Origin: Xylona heveae TC161
Taxonomy: Eukaryota > Ascomycota > Xylonomycetes > Xylonales > Xylonaceae
Length of the DNA stretch: 64,000 bases
Assembly: GCF_001619985.1 (NCBI RefSeq)
Contig: NW_017264205.1
Location: forward strand, 124,001-188,000
Direction of reading: 5' to 3'
The notes beneath the pieces are model-generated. The model saw only the letters and a program-made list of their open reading frames with translations. It searched no databases and had not been told where the DNA came from. A program made the position numbers and the translations under genes. Position 1 is the stretch's first letter, and each line of letters starts with the position of its first letter. Positions 11,399-21,730 of this stretch are shown here, piece after piece.

Positions 11399-13381
11399 TT
11401 AGTAGCTGCCTGTATAAGTTGTTAGCTAGTGCTCTCAAACAAAACATACGTTGCACGTGGATGACTTACGGCCAAACAAGCACCAGGCCTCAGCAGTTCT
11501 CGAGCATTGCGGGTTGGTGCATTTCGTTTCACCCTTGACAACACCCTCGGGCTGCTGGAACGGAATGCACAAACTCTTAGCACCCATCGACGGGGCACGA
11601 GCATCTTCTGCAACGTTGTCGCCCTCGTCCTTGCGGGCACTGAGGTCCTTGACCTGGTCCTCGCACTCTTCGGTCAAACAGTGGGGGATCAAGCAAACGT
11701 TCTTGTTGTTGAGCGCAGGAACGAAATCCTTCCAGTCCGTAACCTGAATGACGTGAGAGTCAAACGCGTCCTTGGCGCGCTTGTACAAGTCGCCCTGGAT
11801 CGTCTCGAGGAGCGCAGGGACCTCCTTCTCGAGGTCGGAGAGAGCAATTGATCCCTTACCATCCTTTCCAGGAATATCACGACGAGAAGTGGTAACGAAA
11901 CCACCCTTGGCTTCGCCAGGACCAAACTCAAGGCGGAGCGGGGTGCCCTTGAGCTCCCACTGGTTGAATTTCCAGCCGGGGGAGTAGCTGTCACGGTCGT
12001 CGACCTCGACGCGGACGCCCACGGCGCGGAGTTTATCGCCTAAAACGCGAGTCTCCTCATAGAGCTTCTTCTTCTCATCCTCGCTCAGCTTGTTGGTGAT
12101 TCCGACCGGCACAATCACCACCTGGATCTCGACGACACGAGGGGGAAGGACTAAGCCCCTGTTGTCACCGTGGATCATGGTCATGACACCAATAGTACGG
12201 GTAGACAGGCCCCACGAGTTCTGCCAGACGAATAGCGGGGGACCCTTTTCGCCGTCCTTGGTGTTGGGATCCTCAACGGTAATGTTGAACATTTTACTAA
12301 AGTTCTGTCCCAAGCAGTGGCTGGTACCACCCTGGATACCACGGCCGGTCGTAGGAATGTAACCTTCAACGGTAGTAGTGTACAGACCGCCGGCAAACCG
12401 CTCCTTGTCCGTCTTACGGCCACGGATAACAGGAACCGCGAGAAGTTCCTCATAGACGCCCGCGTACCACTCAAGAATCTGCAGGACTTCCTCAGCGGCT
12501 CCCTCCTCGGTCAAATGGGCGGTATGACCTTCTTGCCACAAGAATTCTCTCGTACGGAGGAAAGGTTGAGGGTGCTTGAATTCCCATCGCACGACCGAGT
12601 TCCACTGGTTCAGTCTCAGAGGGAGGTCACGATGGCTGCGAATCCATTTGGCGTAGTAGGGGTACATGACGGTCTCGGAGGTGGGACGGATTGCGACGGG
12701 CTCCTCGAGATTGCTCTTGCCGCTATCAAGAAATTAGCTATCATCACACCGGGCATGTCTAAAGAGAAAAAGCCAATGCGCTTACGCCTTGGTAACCCAA
12801 GCGACCTCAGGTGCGAAACCCTCAATATGATCCTTCTCACGCTCGAGCACTCTGGAAGAGACAAACATGGGGAAGTAGCAATTTCGGACGCCCATCTTCT
12901 TGATCTTCTCGTTGAACCAATTTTGGATACTCTCCCAGATGAAGAATGAAGTAGGCTGCAAAATACATTAGGCGTATTGAACATAATAAAAATTGGCGGT
13001 GAAGCATCAAAGCCTGGGGAAGGATCGCACCTTGAGGATATAGCAACCAGCGACATCGTAGTAATCGAGCATGTCTCCCTTGGTCAAGACCTGCTGATAC
13101 CAGCCAGCAAAGTCTTCGTCCTTGCCAACAGTAATTTTCTTCTCATCGTCCTTGGTGTCTTTACCCTCCTTGGCCTTGGGCTGATTCTTCAAAATCTTCT
13201 TGGCCTGAGTTGTCGTGGCATGCTTGAGAGCCTTGTCGGCCTTCTCAGCAGCCATTTTCTCCTGCTTGGCGGCCTTCTTCAAGGCGCTCTTGGAGGGGCC
13301 ATCTGCAGAGGGAGTCTGCAAGTTCTGGACGCCCTCCGTGATGGCGGCGGTCTCCACAGTGGCTTTATTCTCGGAAGCCAT
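11399..13381 (-). CDS. Cytosolic prolyl-tRNA synthetase (eukaryote/archaeal type)
   Basis: Four exons (13381-13031, 12955-12786, 12722-11470, 11409-11399) join in frame to 594 residues; the last exon codes only the final residues RSY. The enzyme charges tRNA-Pro with proline in the cytosol. Seen: a Lys/Ala-rich N-terminal extension, the start of the catalytic core ([16 protein letters not shown]), motif 2 region ([17 protein letters not shown], then [20 protein letters not shown]), the substrate loop [14 protein letters not shown], motif 3-like [19 protein letters not shown], an anticodon-binding domain, and the zinc-binding-like C-terminal domain with CTNPQC...WCLFGRSY, a hallmark of this class. 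The N-terminus has only about 95 residues before the core and no visible YbaK-like editing domain. It is divergent from cct1 with 397 bp between starts. Confidence 0.95.
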
Positions 13382-13778
13382 AACGGGAGATGAGCAGCTT
13401 TTCGGGGGAAAAACAAAAATAGAGGTTCAGTGGACTATAGCGTATGCGCACACGCGACCAGCAAAATTGTTGCTGCAGAGGGGAATTGTTGTCGCGGTGC
13501 AAATGGAGGGGAAATTGTTGTTAGTGGGGCAAGGGAGGAACAGCCTGAGTCAAGGGCTTTCTGTCTCCCTCTGTGTAACTTTTTGCGTGGGGGAGACGAG
13601 AGAGACCAAGACGAGACGAGTCGGAGGCTCCAATGTTCCGTCGCGTCGCTTGTCACTCAACTTCGCGAACCGCCTCAAGTTTCCATTTTGGCCTAAAATC
13701 ACTAAAGAGCAAGGCGGCGAGCTCTACTCATCTCCATTCAACTGATCTCTGCTTCCTCGCCCCCATTGTTCATTCATC
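13382..13778. promoter_or_regulatory. Bidirectional promoter between prolyl-tRNA synthetase and CCT alpha
   Basis: Only 397 bp separate the two start codons, which point away from each other, so both promoters must lie here or overlap. Neither reading direction holds a supported gene. The stretch next to cct1 is pyrimidine-rich. Both genes serve protein synthesis and folding, so shared control is plausible but not shown. Confidence 0.6.
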
Positions 13779-15770
13779 ATGGCGGCCCTTTTCGAGCAGC
13801 CCCGCAACAGCGGAACTCTCTGTGAGTAGAAGATGCCAAGCAAATTCTGTATCTATTACTTATTACTAACGAAATATGTCAGTTTTAGGAGGTCAGAAGA
13901 TTAGCGGAGCAGACGTCCGGGACCAGAACGGTATGCAAAATTGGAGAGATATACAGACGAGCGTGAAAGGGTTTTGAAGCTAAAAAATTCTTGAATAGTT
14001 CTGGCCACACAAGCCATTGCAAATGTGATCAAGACATCGTTTGGTCCCTCGGGACTGGACAAGATGATGGTGGACGACATTGGTGTAAGATATCCGGAGA
14101 AAGAAGAAGCCTACGGATGAGAAGCTTACTTTTGCAATTAGGATGTTACCGTGACGAATGATGGAGCTACGATATTGACTTTGCTGGACGTTGAACATCC
14201 CGCCGGCAAGATATTAGTCGACCTGGCACAGCAGCAAGATCAGGAGGTTGGTTACCACCAGCGTCAGCTGTCTACAGCTCTTTTCCCCATTTAAAACCCT
14301 TATTCTCATCGTAAAAAAGATGAGTAACACCAACTAACAATCTCCTAGGTTGGTGACGGCACCACCTCTGTTGTCCTAATCGCCTCCGAGCTTCTCCGCC
14401 GCGGCAACGAGCTGATGAAGAACCGTATCCACCCGACGACCATCATCACCGGCTACCGTCTCGCCCTACGAGAAGCAGTAAAATACATGCAAGAAAATGT
14501 TGCCACCAAGGTCGAGAACCTGGGCCGCGAATCCCTCATCTCCATTGCCAAGACATCCATGTCGTCGAAGATCATTGGCGCCGACAGCGATTTCTTCTCC
14601 AACATGGTCGTCGATGCCATCCAATCCGTCAAGTCCGCCAACAACCGGAACGAAATCAAATACCCCGTCAAAGCCGTCAACCTGCTCAAGGCTCACGGCA
14701 AGAGCGCCACTGAATCCGTTCTCGTCCGTGGATACGCCCTTAACTGCACCGTGGCCTCGCAGGCCATGAAGACCCGCATTACCGACGCAAAAATTGCCTG
14801 TCTGGACATGAATTTACAAAAAGAGCGCATGAAGTTGGGCGTGCAAATCACTGTCGAAGACCCGCAGCAGCTTGAGCAGATTCGGGAACGCGAGGCCGGC
14901 ATCGTCCTCGAGCGAGTCGACTTGATTCTCAAGAGCGGTGCTAATGTCGTCCTCACGACCAAAGGCATCGACGACATGGTACTCAAGGCCTTTGTCGAGC
15001 GTGGCGCCATGGCTGTGCGCCGCTGCAAAAAGGAAGACCTCCGACGTATTGCCAAGTCCACGGGCGCCACTCTCGTCAGTACTCTGTCCGATCTGAACGG
15101 CGACGAGCGCTTCGAGCCCTCGCTTCTCGGCCACGCAGAGGAAGTTGTGCAAGAGAAGATTTCCGACGACGAATGTATTCTTGTCAAGGGCACCAAGGTG
15201 CATACCTCGGCATCCATCATCCTCCGCGGTTCCAACGAATACCAACTCGACGAAATGGAGCGGTCTGTGCACGACTCCCTATGCGCCGTCAAGCGGACCC
15301 TCGAAAGCGGCAGCATTGTTCCTGGCGGAGGAGCCGTCGAGACAGCTCTGCACATTTACCTCGAGGAGTTTGCCGGCACGGTCGGCTCGCGCGAGCAATT
15401 GGCCATTGGCGCCTTTGCGCAGTCTCTGCTGGTTATCCCCAAGACGCTGGCCGTCAACGCCGCCAAGGACTCGTCAGAGCTCGTTGCCCAGCTGCGTTCC
15501 CGCCATGCCTTGTCTCAGCGCACGCAAGAGGGCGATGCATCGCAGGACGAAAAGACGATTGCCAAGAAGAAGAATTACAAGAACTATGGACTCGATCTCG
15601 CCAAGGGCAAGGTCGTCGATGAGCTCAAGGCCGGCGTGCTTGAGCCTAGCATGTCCAAGGTCAAGCAACTGAAGAGTGCGGTCGAGGCTTGCATTGCCAT
15701 TATGCGGATAGATACCTTGATCAAGCTCGATCCAGAGCAGCGAGCAGAAGACGACGGTCATGGTCATTAA
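13779..15770 (+). CDS. cct1: T-complex protein 1 subunit alpha (CCT1)
   Basis: Five exons (13779-13821, 13883-13930, 13999-14084, 14142-14246, 14349-15770) join in frame to 567 residues, the normal size for a CCT subunit. It is part of the eight-membered TRiC/CCT ring that folds actin, tubulin and WD40 proteins in the cytosol using ATP. Seen: the nucleotide-binding signature [15 protein letters not shown], the GDGTTS motif ([19 protein letters not shown]), subunit-alpha-type blocks [16 protein letters not shown] and [11 protein letters not shown], and the late ATP-site motif [10 protein letters not shown]. The C-terminus ends DDGHGH. The fourth intron starts with an unusual GTTGGT donor and is flanked by a direct repeat. 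Alpha rather than another subunit is chosen from the overall match recalled for yeast and mammalian TCP1. Confidence 0.96.
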
Positions 15771-18508
15771 ACGGTGTGGCAGTAAAGGGCCGAGATTAGC
15801 ATGTTGTTGTAGCAATAGTGGATCGGACGAACAAAAAAAACCTTTCTTCAATGCTCTTGACGTGGTAGAGCACTTGCATGAATTGTCGCCATAGATTTAA
15901 ATTTTTCGTTTATATTGGCCTTGCAAATTTTATCTTCAATTCAAGGTATCTTATTTTCTATCCACGTAGTTCTCGATCCAAGTGTCTCAAATATATCTCT
16001 GGATCCAGCCCAAACCAAATTTCCAACCACACAAACACCCTGCGAGAAATATTTCTATCACTGCTCTATAAAGTTGAGAGAACTGATGGCGTTGCAAGCA
16101 CCGACTTTGTAGGTACTTTGTAGCCATGGCCCTGGAGTCTACCTTGCCCGTTCATCTTGAAGAACAGACCCTCTCAATACGGACTACACCTCGTAGTCGC
16201 TTTGCAATGTTTGTTCCCGCATGACGATGCTGTTCATGTGATGCACCACACAGACGTACGCTATCCATATACACCATAATCTTTACACTATGCAATACGT
16301 ATACAGTCTATATTATTACTAGATTATGCAGTATCGTATGCATGTTGTTCGCGCATGACAACCACATATCTTATAGTCCGGACCTCATGTAACTACCATG
16401 GAGCTGAATTTCAATATCCACCACCTACCTACCTACAGAGTACCTTGGGTGTGCATGCACTGTGGAATTGTGAATGAGGTATGTACACGCCTCGGGACAA
16501 CCGTGTGGAGACACAGTACGGTATATGCCCGACATTTACTCCGTAGCGGCAAATGCATCGCCCTGTCCTGTCCAGTCCGCATTCATTATTTGTTCCGAGT
16601 ATTCATGCGAATCGTATAAACGTCACAAGAAGCAACTCGCGGCTTTGGGGCCACTAAACTCTCGGAATAAGTTCGGGATATTTGCCCTGCCTGTCTACAT
16701 GCCTCTTTTGTCATTCGGTCCGCATGATAGCTGTCTGGACTCTGGTCACCGAGCACGCTGAGCACAGCGGATGCTTTTCCTACTCCGTAATTCTACTTCG
16801 TACAGGCAGTCTCTCGGTATGCCGCAGTACCACGATACTCATAACTAAATCCTTATCGCCCCCGCCATCCTCGCCCACTGGACTGAGGATTTACATGTAC
16901 AACTATAAGATAATGCATGATAACGTACGGAGGTAAGGAGTACGTAGTACAGCCAACGTATATTTCAAAGCAAGTCGATTTCCCTAGATAGCTATACAGA
17001 CTATCATTCAATGAAATGGACATGGGAACAAGGGCATCTGAGTCACCGTCGATCAGGGTCCGAGGTCTGTCTATCATCAAACAGCATATTACTGTATCGG
17101 GTAATATGCTGTCGTGTTGTCGTGCATTCGAGCTTGAGTCATGCAGATATCCAATCATCTCATACCAATATTCCTTTTCTCCGGCCCTGGTTCCTTTTGT
17201 TTATCCATAACACTGTCTACTCCATACTAGGTAACTCAACTACAGAAGACTCAAGCACTGTACCGAGTACACCTACGGAGTATATCGAGTACTTGCCCCA
17301 CATAATTCCCGTCTAAGCCCCTCGGTATCCGTTGACATAGGGCGTGGATCGTGTATAGTACCCTGTGTACAGACTTATACCACGGTAGTAATTCCGCCGC
17401 ATGGTCTAGCAATCCACTCGTCATCGGGCATTATTGAATACAACAGTGCACAAAGATTCAAAAACCTTGAAATTTACGTGACCTCTCTAACTTGATAGAG
17501 CCCGACTTCAAACCAGTAAGTGTATGGATACTACGCATAGCCTACGGCTGTCAACGGCTGTCCTCGGATCTCATCGCCCACCACCAACCTACGGCGTACG
17601 GCGTCCATCCCCACCAACGGCATAAGCCTCGTGGCTATAACGTAACTCTGGTAACTTTTTTGCCGGACAAGATGGAGGGCCTGTTCCGCACTGACCATCT
17701 ACCTATAGCCCTCTGTATTGTAATACAATATACCCAATGATTTGATGGGCTGCACGCCTCAAACATCTCAGATCGGCAAGTATAATACAGTTATACTTCT
17801 AACTCAACCTGGCAGTAACCTACCGTAGTTTGACCCCCCAATTAGTTATAGTTACACCCGGAAACGCCCAAGCAGCCCTTGCAAAACCTTCAAAACCTTG
17901 CGACTTGTAGGGATGATCCACACTATCATCTTAGGGCCACGTCCCGATCGTAAACCTCCGTTCGGGTCCCCTTGTCCCTTGGGTTCATGAACATCTTCCC
18001 CCACTTGTTCTGGCAGTGTTTTTCTGGAAATGATCACAAACCATCACGATTCAGGCTGACGCTTTACCTCCAAAGGCAGGACCACACGATAAGTGACACT
18101 GACACTGACACAAGTCTGCGGTCTATGAGTCACGAGGCGAAGCATAAACTATTGGGGAATCACCATCTCTGTTCTCCGTCATTGTGATCCTGCCCCACGA
18201 TGCGCCTGCGGAGTACGAGGACAGCTAACTTACTGTCTTTTGCACAGGATAGGGTTTACCTATTATCCTTTGTATCGTAGCGCAGTTATTCCGCACGTAA
18301 ACAATACCTTATGCCGATAAATACCCTCTCCGTCCTCCCCTTCCCCTACCCCTCCAACTAAGGACTTATCATGGTTATCCTTTATCTTTTATCTTATCCG
18401 AACCTGATCTGAGTCCCTTCATTCCTACAGTCCTACTGCTGTATATATTTACTGCATTTCACTCCCCACCTGTCTCCCCGGGCCTTTACTCAAGCACTAG
18501 ATCCCTCT
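15771..18508. other. Large intergenic region, 3' of cct1 and upstream of the acetyltransferase gene
   Basis: About 2.7 kb with no supported gene on either strand. From about 16240 to 17480 the DNA is rich in TA steps and short motifs such as CTACCTAC (near 16427), TACTCCGTA (16537, 16781) and TACGGAGT (17274). This could be decayed repeat DNA, but no terminal repeats or coding remnants were recognised. From 18240 on it becomes C/T-rich, leading into the 18664 promoter. Confidence 0.5.
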
Positions 18509-18568
18509 TATCCTACTATCCTATCCTACCGTCCTACTATCCTACCGTCCTACTATCCTACCGTCCTA
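18509..18568 (+). repeat. Short tandem repeat, about 16-bp unit (CCTACTATCCTACCGT)
   Basis: Three or more near-identical copies of a 16-bp C/T-rich unit sit about 100 bp upstream of the start at 18664, in the likely promoter or leader. The first copy is slightly different. Confidence 0.85.
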
Positions 18569-18663
18569 CAAACCCAACCCATCCTTTATACCCTTACCAC
18601 AACAACCATCTCTCACACAACACCCTTCAACACCCTACACCTACAACAACAACAATCGCAACC

Positions 18664-20385
18664 ATGTCAAATACGACGACGCAGCAAGGCCTAAATCTCC
18701 CAAAGCGCGACTCGCCCTCGCTCAAACTCGTGCACCCCACGGAAGGGGAGAAACTCCTGACATGGCGCGCCAACGGGGCGTATTGGCGGGGCGCGCTGAG
18801 CATGGACGCATACTGTCGGCGCGAAGAACATCTGGCGACGCAGCCGTTGACGCGGCACGGGGCCATGACGTACTGGGTGTTGGTGGATGGGGAGGAGGAG
18901 CCTCAGACGGCGACGATTGAGGATGAAAAGACGGGTGAGGCTGTCCCTGCAACGAATACCACCTCTTCAAACACAAAAGAACCCACTACCTCTACATCAA
19001 CTACCCCAATTGCCATCCCAAATGGAAATATAGCCCCAAACACTACATCAACTACAACCACAACTTCAAATGGAAATATAACCCCAGACGAAAATGGCCA
19101 TACAAATACTACACCAAACAATGGAACCAACATAGGAACCATAAACACAAATACACAAACAAATACAAAAGCAAATACAAAAGCAGAGGCTAAAACATCA
19201 GATACAACAGGGACATCGACACAGACCAAAGCGCGAACGGTACTGAGTAGTTGCGAGACGCTGCGCAAACGGGCGCTGGTGGCGCACGACAACAAGGTCG
19301 AGGACGTGGTGGCGCAGGGGGTGGGAAGTGTGTTTTGCCAGCCGCACCTGCGGGGCCATGGGTATTCGAGCCGGATGATGGACGAGTTGGCGCGGAAGTT
19401 GACGACGCATCATGGCGAGAGCGGCAAGTGTGCGTTTACCGTCTTGTTTTCGGATATTGGAAAGGTATGTTTTGTCTTTACACTACATCTTATCCTCACA
19501 ACACCGGGGTGGGGGGGAAATCTCTATATTGAGGAAGGTTTTCAAGATTTAACGGGTATATTGATGTTATAGAAATTCTATGCAAAGCACGGCTGGCATC
19601 CGTTTGATTCAACCCATATTGCGCTTCCTCCTGCGGCAGCAGGTGCAGGTGCAGGTGCAGCAAACGGCGGTGCGGCAAATGGACACGCAAAAGTTCGTGG
19701 GCTTGCGCGACCGCTTTATGCCAACGACTTGGCGGAACTATGCGAGGCAGACGAGCGTTTGATTCGGAGATACTTGACCGCCAAGGCCTCCGTTCCCGGC
19801 AAAGTCCACGTTGCACTGGTGCCGGATGTGGATACCATGCAATGGCATCATTCGAGGGAGGAGTTTATTGCCGAGGAACTCTTCAAGAGAGACCCGGCCA
19901 TCAAGGGCGCCATTGTAGGCGACGAGCCAGGCAAGAGAGTCTGGTGCATCTGGACACGCACCTGGGCGAGCAAGGACGACGTAGAGGATGGCGGAAACGT
20001 AATGCAGATCTTGCGCATCGTTGCAGAGGAGCATGTCCTTGCTTCGTGCAATGATCTTGCCGTGTCCCACCACCACGGTGTCGTCGATGGCGTCGATGGT
20101 CGACAATCCACAGCCGACAGTAGCCATCTCGAGGAAGCAATCGTTGCCTTGCTCCTGATGGCGCAGGACGAGGCGAACAAGTGGAATATGAAAGAGGTAA
20201 ATATCTGGAATCCGACGGATCTCGTGGTGCGCGCAACAAGGCGCATCCTCCCTTCAGCAGAGGTCATTGACCGCGAGAGTGAAAGTATTACCAGTTTGAT
20301 GTGGTATGGAAATGGTCTGGACGGAGTCAAGGAATACCCAAAGAATCTCGTCTGGGTCGGCAACGAAAAATATGGGTGGTGTTAA
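18664..20385 (+). CDS. lyc1: GNAT acetyltransferase of the Lyc1 (lysine N6-acetyltransferase) family
   Basis: Two exons (18664-19464, 19573-20385) give 537 residues in frame. Family knowledge: Yarrowia Lyc1 acetylates lysine as the first step of lysine catabolism. Seen: an N-terminal half with KLVHPTEGEKLLTWRANGAYWRG and SSCETLRKRAL, then the acetyl-CoA motif A (VGSVFCQPHLRGHGYSSRMM, with RGHGYS as the Q/R-x-x-G-x-G/A loop near residues 230-235), then FYAKHGWHPFDSTHIALPP and a second lobe ending VWVGNEKYGWC, all as in this family. Residues about 85-190 are an inserted Thr/Asn/Ser-rich low-complexity stretch; a smaller Ala/Gly run (AAAGAGAGAANGGAANG) follows the intron. The start is backed by a CAAC-rich leader. 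Tail-to-tail with dcc1, 122 bp between stops. Substrate is inferred. Confidence 0.85.
18916..19234 (+). repeat. Low-complexity Thr/Asn/Ser coding insertion in the acetyltransferase
   Basis: A region of AC-rich near-repeats (ACAAATAC, ACTACC, AATGGAAATATA twice) encodes about 105 residues with almost no hydrophobic content. It interrupts the N-terminal lobe between two conserved blocks without breaking the frame. Confidence 0.8.
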
Positions 20386-20507
20386 AGCATTCAAACCGGA
20401 GCCTGCTTTGGGCGGACATAGTCACAACACCATTTCCCACGATTGCCCTGGGTCGCAAGTTCCTTGTATTCAACCAATCTGCGGATTTCGGAACCAAATG
20501 GACGTCT

Positions 20508-21730
20508 TCAGCGACGAGCATTCTTGAATTTTTCGTGCCACTTTCGTGAACGTAGCGACGCTTTTCCCGACAGATTATTCGTACTTTCAGAAGGCGCTGG
20601 CGCTTCAATTGCATCATAATCGTCTGTGATTACAATTGTCGATGGAGTTGGTTGGCTATATGCTCCCTGGTGCCTTTTTGTCAGCATTGATTCGTAGCAT
20701 CATGTTAGGATAGTCAAATGTACCTTGAGCAGATCAAGTGAGGCATGTGCTCTCCACGACTCTGGAAGTTCGTCTTTCCATGCTTCCATAAAGGCGGTGA
20801 TTGACACCCCTCCTGGAATCCTGTCCCGCTCACGGTCCAACACCATGGCACCAGTCCACCTCACGAATTTGACTCGATCTAGTTGCATCCCTAGGGTCCC
20901 AAAGCATTAGTAATTGTCCAAATAGATGTATTCTTTACATCACCTACAGTCAGTTTCGATTTGACTGCCGTTACCGGACAACTTCCGTAACAACGCATGC
21001 ACGAGTTCTCTAGGACAACCGTCTTCTTCGGCCTCCTTCCACGCATCTCTTGCCAGAAATTGCTGACTCAGGTCAAATCCTTGGCTGTCTGCAGCTGTAC
21101 GAATAGCCTTCCATACGCTCCTCAATTCCTCGGCATTTGGTCTCAAGCTGACTCCATCCAATTCAAATGCCATAAGCTCTACCCAAGAGCGTTCACTTTC
21201 TTGGTCAGCCAGCGGAATGTTGCTGAATACATCTCTTTTGCTTCTTCCCTCAACTGGCGTCGGTCGTGATCCGTCTTCGTTGCTGAAATAGAGCGGAAGG
21301 CATTGCTTGAGATGTGGGATAGCGGAACCACTGACAGGGTGCAGTTCCAAAGTCGACTTGCATGTCGCTATTGCGGACAGGTGGGAGTCCAAGCTGGAGG
21401 CGGCATCATTGGAGTGATTGTCTTTGGCAGGCTTGGTCAGAAAGATCGAATTCGAGGACTGCACTTGGCGGATTTGGTATGCGAGATTGTCTGTGCATAA
21501 TACTGCATGCGCCGGAGCTGATTCGCTAGATTTAATTCGCAAACTTTGCGATAGTCAGCAGCAATCCTTTTGAGATTCAAAGACATGGATTTTGAAAAGG
21601 TGAAATCGTACACAGGAGGATCAGCGCTGGTCACCACGTTCAGCAGATCCGGAGGCAACTCCAGCAGGCGAAAGTTTTTTTGATCATGGCAGAATGCGAA
21701 GGGGATCGCTGGATGATCTGGGGCCTCCAT
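20508..21730 (-). CDS. dcc1: Sister chromatid cohesion protein Dcc1
   Basis: Four exons (21730-21585, 21525-20948, 20890-20724, 20666-20508) join in frame to 349 residues. Family knowledge: Dcc1 with Ctf8 and Ctf18 forms an alternative PCNA loader that works at replication forks in sister chromatid cohesion. Seen: the N-terminal block RLLELPPDLLNVV, then AVLCTDNLAYQIRQVQSSNSIFL, which I recognise as the Dcc1 signature, and C-terminal winged-helix-like segments (DLSQQFLARDAWKEAEEDG; ITAFMEAWKDELPESW). The C-terminus is basic (RSRKWHEKFKNARR). The first intron uses a GTCTTT donor with a GCTGAC branch-like site, less usual but needed to keep frame. No sign of damage. Confidence 0.85.

Noticed and set aside
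12317-12949. 210-codon plus-strand open frame
   Set aside because: It lies antisense to the ProRS coding region, whose conserved motifs explain the sequence; codon bias of the true gene keeps the other strand open.
14693-15355. 220-codon minus-strand open frame
   Set aside because: Antisense shadow of the well-conserved CCT1 exon.
18509-18568. CRISPR-like array
   Set aside because: Direct short tandem repeat without spacers, in a eukaryotic promoter.
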